This document shows, in pieces, positions 1 to 5,638 of a DNA stretch of 7,404 nucleotides. The stretch is from Candidatus Bathyarchaeota archaeon (GTDB lineage: Archaea > Thermoproteota > Bathyarchaeia > TCS64). Under the pieces are notes generated by a model that did not search any database, was not told the origin of the DNA, and saw only the letters and a list, made by a program, of their open reading frames with translations. The stretch lies in NCBI GenBank assembly GCA_937877765.1, contig CALGBN010000306.1, positions 1 to 7,404 on the forward strand, read 5' to 3'. Both the position numbers and the translations under genes were made by a program. Each line of letters opens with the position of its first letter. Positions within the stretch are counted from its first letter, which is position 1.

Positions 1-1681
1 CCTCGTGGGGCATTATTGCATGCAAGGCATGGTGTATCTGTTCCTCGATGAATATCTCAGGGTTAAGTCCTGTACTGAACTGCCCTGCAAGACCTAGAAC
101 AGATATGCCTAACATAACCACCACGAGTATGGCGACTGAGCCCCACATTACAACAGGAGCTTCATGCGGAGAATGCCCGTGATGTTCAAGCTCACTAATG
201 TGCTTGCTTTCAGGCGCCAAGAAGGTTAACCAGATGTATCTAATGCTATAGGTCATTGTCAAAGCTGCACTGATACCTCCAACAGCCAATAGCACGTAGG
301 CTAATGGTGTTCCTGCTATCATTGCTGCGATGAATACCGCGTCTTTACTCCAGAAGCCGCTGAATGGTGGTACACCAGCTAAGCTAATGGTCGCTAAGAC
401 CATCAACCAGTAGGTCTTTGGCATGTATTTCTTCAAGCCACCCATATCAAAAGTATAGATGCTGTGAATCGCGTGTATTACTGAACCAGCTCCAAGGAAT
501 AGGGATGCCTTGAACAAGGCGTGGCTCATCAAGTGGAAGATACCTGCAGTTAGTCCTGCTATGTATGCTTCCTCGGATAGCCCTGATAGTCCAAGGCCAA
601 GCATCATGTAACCGATCTGGCTTACAGTAGAGTAGGCTAGTATCTTCTTTAACTCGACTGATACTACTGCTTGGCTAGCCGCCATAAATGTTGTAAAGCC
701 TCCAACGATAGCGATTGCTATGAAGTATAGTCGTGCCTCGGGTAGGTGTAGCACATATGCGCCGATGTAGAACACTGGGCTCATTCTTGCTACAAGATAT
801 ACTCCAGCCTTGACCATTGTCGCTGCGTGGATTAGAGCTGAGACGCTTGTGGGTCCAGCCATTGCTTCTGGTAGCCACTCGTGGAGTGGGAATTGTGCAG
901 ATTTTCCGATTGGTCCACCGAGGAACATTATCGCTGTTATACCGATGAGTCCTGGATATTGGCTCATCTCAGTTAGCCACTCTGGCGCGGTTTGTATTAG
1001 TTCAACGTAGTTGACTGTTCCTGCGAAGTGGAATATGATGAACATTGCTCCAAGGATGAATACGTCGCCGATTCCTGTGACTACGAATGCTTTCATGCCA
1101 CAGTGGCTTGGTGGAAACATTGGTGTAGGTTCTGGTCCACCTAACCAACGTTCCTTAGCGTCCCTGTAGTAATATCCAATTAATCCATAGCTACAGATTC
1201 CTACGCCTTCCCAGCCTATCATGGTCTGTATCAGGTTGTCACTGACAACCAACAGAAGCATGCTGCCTAGGAAGAATAGGAAGAAGAACCAGAACCGTGT
1301 GAGGTGCTGGTCTCCGTGCATGTAGCTAGTTGAGTATACTATGATTAGGAAGCTGATGAAGGCGACCACGTTTACAACGATTACGGTGATTGGGTCAACA
1401 AGTACACCCATCTTGAGGGGGTGACCAAAGAAGTTGATCCACTCAGTTACCTGTACATCACCGGGAGTGTGACCACTCATTACCCACGGTATCATTGAGA
1501 ATGTGGATAATACGGCTCCGGCTCCAAATACGACTGCCATCATATCTCTGAACTTGTCGCCAAACTTGGCGAAAACAGGCATTAGTGCAGCGCCTAACAT
1601 TGGGATCGCCCAGCACATGAATGCGGGCCAGTACTCCATGATGGCTTGCCATCCTGCAATAGCTACTGTTTCACTTGACAT
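1..1681 (-). CDS. nuoL: NuoL, complex I ND5-type antiporter subunit (3' end missing)
   Basis: The first 560 codons are visible; the frame runs open off the left edge with no internal stop. NuoL is the distal pump, and in the family it ends in a long lateral helix along the membrane arm, which would lie beyond the window. Pump residues are in place. TMH5 has GWEGVGICSYGLIG (Glu158) and TMH7 has GPIGKSAQFPLHEWLPEAM (Lys260, His267). TMH8 has ALIHAATMVKAGVYLVAR (His285, Lys291), then ELKKILAYSTVSQIGYMM, FHLMSHALFKASLFL (His383, His387, Lys391) and the broken TMH12 with PPFSGFWSKDAVF (Lys446, Asp447). A longer loop of about 20 residues between TMH5 and TMH6 ends in PPSHCGMKAF. The next segment reads VTGIGDV where the family usually has TRVGD. 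A His-rich loop lies at about 494-507. ATG at 1681 follows a strong GGAGG site and a 43-nt gap after the upstream gene. Confidence 0.96.
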   Translation of the reverse strand, partial: MSSETVAIAGWQAIMEYWPAFMCWAIPMLGAALMPVFAKFGDKFRDMMAVVFGAGAVLSTFSMIPWVMSGHTPGDVQVTEWINFFGHPLKMGVLVDPITVIVVNVVAFISFLIIVYSTSYMHGDQHLTRFWFFFLFFLGSMLLLVVSDNLIQTMIGWEGVGICSYGLIGYYYRDAKERWLGGPEPTPMFPPSHCGMKAFVVTGIGDVFILGAMFIIFHFAGTVNYVELIQTAPEWLTEMSQYPGLIGITAIMFLGGPIGKSAQFPLHEWLPEAMAGPTSVSALIHAATMVKAGVYLVARMSPVFYIGAYVLHLPEARLYFIAIAIVGGFTTFMAASQAVVSVELKKILAYSTVSQIGYMMLGLGLSGLSEEAYIAGLTAGIFHLMSHALFKASLFLGAGSVIHAIHSIYTFDMGGLKKYMPKTYWLMVLATISLAGVPPFSGFWSKDAVFIAAMIAGTPLAYVLLAVGGISAALTMTYSIRYIWLTFLAPESKHISELEHHGHSPHEAPVVMWGSVAILVVVMLGISVLGLAGQFSTGLNPEIFIEEQIHHALHAIMPHE

Positions 1682-1690
1682 TAGAGCACG

Positions 1691-1695
1691 CCTCC
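1691..1695 (-). promoter_or_regulatory. Ribosome-binding site of nuoL
   Basis: On the minus strand this reads GGAGG, with 9 nt to the nuoL ATG at 1679-1681. It lies in the only intergenic gap of the operon (1682-1724), which is otherwise A-rich. Its presence suggests that nuoL is initiated independently and not by stop-start coupling like most upstream genes. I see no convincing TATA/BRE promoter in the gap. Confidence 0.85.
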
Positions 1696-1724
1696 AGTAG
1701 TCGTTTTTAGTAGATTTTTGGTGA

Positions 1725-3245
1725 TCATCCTATTATCGCTCCTATGTATGCATTGAAGCCATTTACCAACGCCTCCGCCGCTGACTCGGCGAAGCTTACC
1801 GCTGGTTCTGGCCAGACACCGAACAAGATTACCACGAGGGTCATCACTACTGTGACTGCCACCATGAGCTTGGGTGCCTCTTTTAGACCCTTCATCGAGT
1901 CGATGGGGTCTGAGATTAGTGTCTTTATTACTCTCAGGTAATATGCCATTGAGAGTGCACTGTTTAGTACTCCTATTACCGTCAGCCACGTCATTCCGAC
2001 CTCGATGGCTGAGCTGAAGAGCATGAACTTGCTGATGAAACCACTCGTCGCGGGCACACCTCCGAGCCCCATGAATGAGACGAATAATCCCATCGTTGTG
2101 AGAGGCATTGCTCGTCCGATTCCCTTGAGGTCTTCGATGTTTCTTGTGTTGCCGATGTGGATGAGTGAGCCTGCGGCAAGGAATGCCAGCCCTTTCATCA
2201 TTGAGTGGTTGAATACGTGTAGGAAGAGCCCTTGAGCACCATATACAGTTCCAGCTGACAAGCCTACAAGCATGTACCCTATCTGGGCGATGCTTGAGTA
2301 TGCTAGCATCCGTTTCAGGTCTCCTTGCAGTAGTGCTAGTAGGTTTCCTACTGTCATTGTTAGTACGGCTAGTGCTGCGATGGGTAGTTTGAACACTGAT
2401 GGTTCGAATACTACGAAGAGCAGTCTTGTGAGTCCGTAGAGTCCGGTCTCGATTACTACGCCTGATAGTAGCGCGCTTATGGGGCTTGGTGCCTCTGGGT
2501 GCGCATCAGGTAGCCATGTGTGCATTGGCACGATGGCGGACTTAACGCCGAATCCGACAATTAGTGTCGAGAAGAGTAGTACTGTCCAAGGGGTTAGTGG
2601 GTTTCCTCTTATTGAGTTTGCCAGCATTCCAAAGTTCAGTGTACCGGTTAGTCCGTAGAGAAGCGCCATGCTAAGTAAGAGGAATGCTCCTGCTGTTGCG
2701 CTCATGAGTAGGTACTTGAAGCCTGCTTCGATTGGTCCCCAGTTCTGCTTTAGGAATGAAACAAGCACGTAGCTTGACAAACCCATTAGCTCCCAGAAAA
2801 CGAATAAAGTGAACAGGTCTCCCGCGAATGCGATGCCAAACATCCCCGCTATCATGAATGTGACTAATGTGTAGAACTCTGCTACTCTTGTCTCGTGCTC
2901 CATGTAGCTTATCGAGTATATTGATACCAGTAGACCTAGGAACGCTATGCTGAAGGACATATAGACGCCTAGCATGTCAATCTCTAAGCAGCCGCTAAGT
3001 GGTGGAGCTTGTCCCCATGAGTAAAGCAGTAAAACTCCGTCTGGAGCTGCTTTTACCATGTTATAGAGCTGGTATACTCCGCCTAGACTGGCTGCAGAGA
3101 CTAGTACGAACCACGCTTCTTTGAGTTTCATGCCGGTTCGTTCTGATAGGATTCCTATGAATGGTGTTGCCATAGCCCCGATGAGGCTGATAAGCAGCGG
3201 AAGTGGTAACTGTAGACCAGTTTGTATCATTGCTTGTCCTACCAT
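1725..3245 (-). CDS. Antiporter-like subunit of the NuoM/NuoN/MrpD family
   Basis: 506-residue polytopic protein of the proton-translocating transporter family, a pumping unit of the membrane arm, with about 14 helices. TMH5 has FWELMGLSSYVLV (Glu152) and TMH7 has GVKSAIVPMHTWLPDAHPEA (Lys235). GDLKRMLAYSSIAQIGYM covers 308-325, FNHSMMKGLAF covers 345-355 (His347, Lys351), and the broken TMH12 has PATSGFISKFMLF (Lys406). Lys406 argues for a NuoN/MrpD type, since E. coli NuoM has Glu there. The WLPDAHPEAPSPISALLSG run is most like membrane-bound hydrogenase and Mrp subunits. I therefore give no symbol; annotators may call it NuoM, NuoN or MrpD. The expected TMH8 lysine is Glu266 (SGVVIETGLYG; codon GAG at 2448-2450). 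No long C-terminal lateral helix is present, so it is not NuoL. ATG at 3245 has GAGGAGAT (3250-3257) just upstream, inside the end of nuoK. Confidence 0.93.
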   Translation of the reverse strand: MVGQAMIQTGLQLPLPLLISLIGAMATPFIGILSERTGMKLKEAWFVLVSAASLGGVYQLYNMVKAAPDGVLLLYSWGQAPPLSGCLEIDMLGVYMSFSIAFLGLLVSIYSISYMEHETRVAEFYTLVTFMIAGMFGIAFAGDLFTLFVFWELMGLSSYVLVSFLKQNWGPIEAGFKYLLMSATAGAFLLLSMALLYGLTGTLNFGMLANSIRGNPLTPWTVLLFSTLIVGFGVKSAIVPMHTWLPDAHPEAPSPISALLSGVVIETGLYGLTRLLFVVFEPSVFKLPIAALAVLTMTVGNLLALLQGDLKRMLAYSSIAQIGYMLVGLSAGTVYGAQGLFLHVFNHSMMKGLAFLAAGSLIHIGNTRNIEDLKGIGRAMPLTTMGLFVSFMGLGGVPATSGFISKFMLFSSAIEVGMTWLTVIGVLNSALSMAYYLRVIKTLISDPIDSMKGLKEAPKLMVAVTVVMTLVVILFGVWPEPAVSFAESAAEALVNGFNAYIGAIIG

Positions 3246-3550
3246 TTCAATCTCCTCAGTTTTCTGATGTCGAATGTCTTGTAATGCTTGAAGACATTCA
3301 GTGCCAGCGCGAGCCCGACGGCTATCACTGTGCCGTCAAGTACCAGTGCCATCATTACGATGGACTGGGGCAGTGGGTCAATCATACCCACATGTTGGGT
3401 AGATAACGCGACGAAGAATAGGTTGGCTGCGTTGAACAGTATCTCGATACCGATTAGCAGTCTTACTAGGTCTCGTTTGATTGTCAGTGCTACTAGTCCG
3501 AATACGAATAGAAGCGCTGTTGTTACTATGAAAAATGTTATTGGGTACAT
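3239..3550 (-). CDS. nuoK: NuoK, complex I ND4L-type membrane subunit
   Basis: 103-residue, three-helix membrane subunit linking NuoJ to the antiporter subunits. It has MrpC-like ancestry and contributes buried acidic residues to the proton path. Helices lie at about 3-23, 30-50 and 64-87. The LLIGIEILFNAANL segment (31-44) carries Glu36, matching E. coli NuoK Glu36. The third helix begins PLPQSIVMMALVLDG, like MrpC's PLPQALVLT, and holds Asp72 close to where E. coli has its second Glu (Glu72). The frame stays open upstream to an ATG at 3589, which would add 13 residues inside nuoJ. I chose ATG at 3550 because it forms a TAATG overlap with the nuoJ stop, has AAGGAGGG (3561-3568) 10 nt upstream, and gives the normal family length and N-terminus. 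The gene overlaps the next one by 7 nt. Confidence 0.94.
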   Translation of the reverse strand: MYPITFFIVTTALLFVFGLVALTIKRDLVRLLIGIEILFNAANLFFVALSTQHVGMIDPLPQSIVMMALVLDGTVIAVGLALALNVFKHYKTFDIRKLRRLKW

Positions 3551-4089
3551 TACTCGTGGTCCCTCCTTATCTTTAGCAAGGCTATGCAACAGATTACTGC
3601 TGCAAGCACGACGAATGATTGTGATACCAAGTCGAAGCCTCTGTGCTGCCAGAGGAACTGGCTAACCGCTGTGGTGATGTCGTCGTAATTTGTTGGTGAG
3701 AACATTAGGGTCTCAAGTGCTGATGATGCGTACTCCAAGTAGGGGAACGCGATTTCTCTTGTTAATGAGACTCCGAGAAGCACGAGAACTGATGCTGCGG
3801 CTAGTACAAGCTGAGTAGTCTTGTTAATCCATGGGACAGAATCGTCATCGAACTCGACATCACCGCCTGTGGTTAACATGACCGTGATTACGAAGAAGAC
3901 GACCACTGCTCCGGCGAATATCGCTAACTGGAATAATGCGACTGTGGGTGCGCCCATCATGAAGTAGGCTACGCCCAAGGAGATGTTTGTAGTGAGTAAT
4001 GCGATTACAGCGAAGACTATGTTTCGGCTTGTTACTGCGAGTAATGCGCTGACTACTACTAGGGATAATATGAATAGTATCTCAATCAT
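3550..4089 (-). CDS. nuoJ: NuoJ, complex I ND6-type membrane subunit
   Basis: 179-residue membrane subunit, near the usual NuoJ length. It packs between NuoH and NuoK, and its third helix switches shape during turnover in studied complexes. Hydrophobic helices fall at about 3-19, 25-43, 50-71, 91-109 and 153-173. The diagnostic third helix is FQLAIFAGAVVVFFVITVML (53-72), which matches the family's LxxYAGAxxVLFxFxxML. The conserved Tyr of that motif is Phe58 here. Between helices 4 and 5 there is a loop with several acidic residues (112-140). The last helix, ending in FLWQHRGFDLVSQSFV and onward, looks like the MrpB/MbhE-type tail, so the protein resembles the fused counterpart of FpoJ, which I recall being split in Methanosarcina. 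ATG at 4089 overlaps nuoI as ATGA, with AAGGTGA (4097-4103) 7 nt upstream. Its stop shares a base with the inner start of nuoK. Confidence 0.93.
   Translation of the reverse strand: MIEILFILSLVVVSALLAVTSRNIVFAVIALLTTNISLGVAYFMMGAPTVALFQLAIFAGAVVVFFVITVMLTTGGDVEFDDDSVPWINKTTQLVLAAASVLVLLGVSLTREIAFPYLEYASSALETLMFSPTNYDDITTAVSQFLWQHRGFDLVSQSFVVLAAVICCIALLKIRRDHE
3561..3568 (-). promoter_or_regulatory. Ribosome-binding site that fixes the nuoK start
   Basis: Reads AAGGAGGG on the minus strand, inside the last codons of nuoJ and 10 nt before the ATG at 3548-3550. It supports the 103-residue form of nuoK over the in-frame ATG at 3589, which would create a 40-nt overlap with nuoJ. Confidence 0.8.
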
Positions 4090-4556
4090 ACGTCTTTCAC
4101 CTTCCTGTACTTCATCTCTTTATCAGTAAGATATGCCTCGGTCCTCCGTTTCATTCGTGGAACCAAGTCCTTGATGTCTGGAACCTCACTGAGGCGCTCA
4201 GGAGAATATTTGAGAGTACTCCTATCATCGACCGCTAATTCAACAACATCTGTGAACTCAAGAGCCTGTTTTGGACAGAACTCTACACAGTAACCGCAAA
4301 AGCTGCATGTATTGTAGTCGATACTTGGGTAAGTCTTCTCATGCCCCTCTGCTTCAACCATCTCGATCGAAGCGCATGGACAGACTCTTGAACAGATTCC
4401 GCAGCTTATGCATCGTTCAAAGAAGAACTGATGTCTTCCACGGAAGCGTTCCTTGAACATGAGTCGTTCAGTTGGATAGGCAACTGTCTGGCTGTTTCTT
4501 AGAATGTATGGTGCTACGATTCCGAGTGGTCTTAGTAGTTTCTTTATCCAACTCAT
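4086..4556 (-). CDS. nuoI: NuoI, 2x[4Fe-4S] ferredoxin-like subunit
   Basis: 156-residue iron-sulfur subunit that passes electrons along the peripheral arm to NuoB through clusters N6a and N6b. An amphipathic N-terminal stretch (about 1-25) and the family motif FRGRHQF (38-44) precede two complete CxxCxxCxxxCP motifs. The first has Cys49, 52, 55 and 59, the second Cys84, 87, 90 and 94. In the usual crossed ferredoxin pattern, the first three cysteines of each motif pair with the last of the other. An extra cysteine, Cys61, follows the first CP. The C-terminal ~55 residues are charged and poorly conserved, as in archaeal homologues. ATG at 4556 directly follows the TAA of nuoH. GGGGGGTAAT (4561-4570), inside the end of nuoH, resembles a Shine-Dalgarno site with a spacer of about 8 nt. 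It overlaps nuoJ by 4 nt. Confidence 0.97.
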   Translation of the reverse strand: MSWIKKLLRPLGIVAPYILRNSQTVAYPTERLMFKERFRGRHQFFFERCISCGICSRVCPCASIEMVEAEGHEKTYPSIDYNTCSFCGYCVEFCPKQALEFTDVVELAVDDRSTLKYSPERLSEVPDIKDLVPRMKRRTEAYLTDKEMKYRKVKDV

Positions 4557-5636
4557 TTAGATTACCCCCCATACTTTCATCGCTAAAACTAGGAATAGGT
4601 TCAGCAATGCGATTGGTGTTAGATAGTTCCAGCCTATCTTGAGCATCTGGTCCATCCTTGGTCTCGGGAAGACACATCTCAGGAGCACTATGAATACAAC
4701 CAAAATGAGGAACTTGGTCAACAGCCAGAATATGTGGCTGCCAATTATACTTCCCATGATGATTGGTCCATTGTAGCCTCCTAGGTATAGTGTGATGAAA
4801 AGGAGTGCCCATGCCTGTAGCATGACGTACTCAGCCATCATCGTGAAACCGAAAAGGATTCCGCTGAACTCGGTTCTCCAACCGAACACAAGCTCAACCT
4901 CGGCTACTGGAATATCAAAGGGAGTTCTCTCAGACTCGATGAGAACACCTAAGAAGAATACTATGAATCCTATGAACTGAGGTATAGCAAACCACATGTT
5001 CTTCTGTGCTTCAACGATATCCACAAGGTTGAATGAACCCGCCATAATCGCGACAGCCGCCGCGCTGATGACCAGTGGAATCTCGCCTGAAATATACATG
5101 TAAGCGACTCTCCAAGAGCCGATGAAGCTATACTTGTTATTTGACACCCAGCCAGCGAATACCGGCATTAGTGGTGCGATTCCCATAATTGCCAAGAACA
5201 TGGGTAGTCCAAGGCCTCCGATATCCCACATGACCCAGTTTGCGTCAAATGGGATTAGTACCAACGCGAGCGCTGGTACTGCTGATACCATTACTGGACT
5301 AAGTGAGAATAGTAGCCAGTTTACGTCTGATGGTATTATGATTTCTTTTAAGAATAATTTGATAAAGTCTGCAAAAACTTGCAGTACACCTGATCTTCCG
5401 CCACAATAGTATGGTCCGACTCTGAGCATTGCTCTTGCGAGGAACTTTCGTTCAAACCATACAGCAAAGATCGCGAAGACCAGCGTGAATGCTAGTCCGG
5501 GTAGCACGAGTACTTGTAGGATAGGTCTAGCGTTTACGGTCATGAACTCTAAGATGTATGCTAGTATTCCTGCTAGGTTCTGGTGAACCTGATTCGCGTT
5601 TCCAAATGCTGCGTTTATTATACTCATGATTATCAC
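4557..5636 (-). CDS. nuoH: NuoH, complex I ND1-type membrane subunit
   Basis: 359-residue membrane protein (356 if the inner start is used) with eight or so hydrophobic helices. It anchors the peripheral arm, forms the floor of the quinone tunnel and starts the chain of charged residues leading to the pumps. Family motifs are clear: WFERKFLAR (60-68), RVGP (72-75), GVLQVFADFIKLFLKE (83-98), SGEIPL (183-188), ESERTPFDIP (234-243) and TEFSG (255-259). The cytoplasmic loop reads PVAEVELV at 243-250 where the family usually has PEAExEL, so one Glu is Val here, and SGEIPL replaces the common SYEIPL. Two starts are possible: GTG at 5636, overlapping the nuoD stop as GTGA, or ATG at 5627. The ATG has AGGTGAT four bases upstream, a good match to the 16S tail, and I slightly prefer it; the outer limit is given. 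nuoI follows with no gap. Confidence 0.96.
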   Translation of the reverse strand: MIIMSIINAAFGNANQVHQNLAGILAYILEFMTVNARPILQVLVLPGLAFTLVFAIFAVWFERKFLARAMLRVGPYYCGGRSGVLQVFADFIKLFLKEIIIPSDVNWLLFSLSPVMVSAVPALALVLIPFDANWVMWDIGGLGLPMFLAIMGIAPLMPVFAGWVSNNKYSFIGSWRVAYMYISGEIPLVISAAAVAIMAGSFNLVDIVEAQKNMWFAIPQFIGFIVFFLGVLIESERTPFDIPVAEVELVFGWRTEFSGILFGFTMMAEYVMLQAWALLFITLYLGGYNGPIIMGSIIGSHIFWLLTKFLILVVFIVLLRCVFPRPRMDQMLKIGWNYLTPIALLNLFLVLAMKVWGVI

Positions 5637-5638
5637 CT
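5632..5638 (-). promoter_or_regulatory. Ribosome-binding site favouring the inner nuoH start
   Basis: Reads AGGTGAT on the minus strand, complementary to the common 16S 3' tail (ATCACCT), with 4 nt to the ATG at 5625-5627. It spans the nuoD stop codon and the alternative GTG start at 5636. That GTG has no comparable site in front of it, so the ATG looks better supported, although the 3-residue difference has no effect on the domain. Confidence 0.6.

Noticed and set aside
490..520. Histidine-rich stretches in NuoL near residues 494-507 and the visible end, considered as a metal site (position approximate; actual codons near 160-205).
   Set aside because: Similar His-rich loops with an HEAP/HESP motif occur in ordinary NuoL proteins between late helices, so there is no reason to propose a new metal site.
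1..1681. Region that at first seemed to lack a long complete frame, possibly a broken gene.
   Set aside because: The minus strand is open without interruption from ATG at 1681 to the window edge and encodes a full-featured NuoL; it is cut by the window, not decayed.
1701..1720. T-rich plus-strand run between the antiporter gene and nuoL as a possible terminator.
   Set aside because: On the transcribed minus strand it is a run of A, not U, so it would not act as an archaeal T-tract terminator, and no stem was seen. It would only serve a plus-strand transcript, for which there is no gene.
3288..3665. A 125-codon plus-strand open frame opposite nuoK and nuoJ, the longest of several plus-strand frames.
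   Set aside because: It lies entirely across two well-supported minus-strand genes, its translation resembles no family I know, and no ribosome-binding site was identified. It and the other plus-strand frames are antisense shadows of high-scoring genes.
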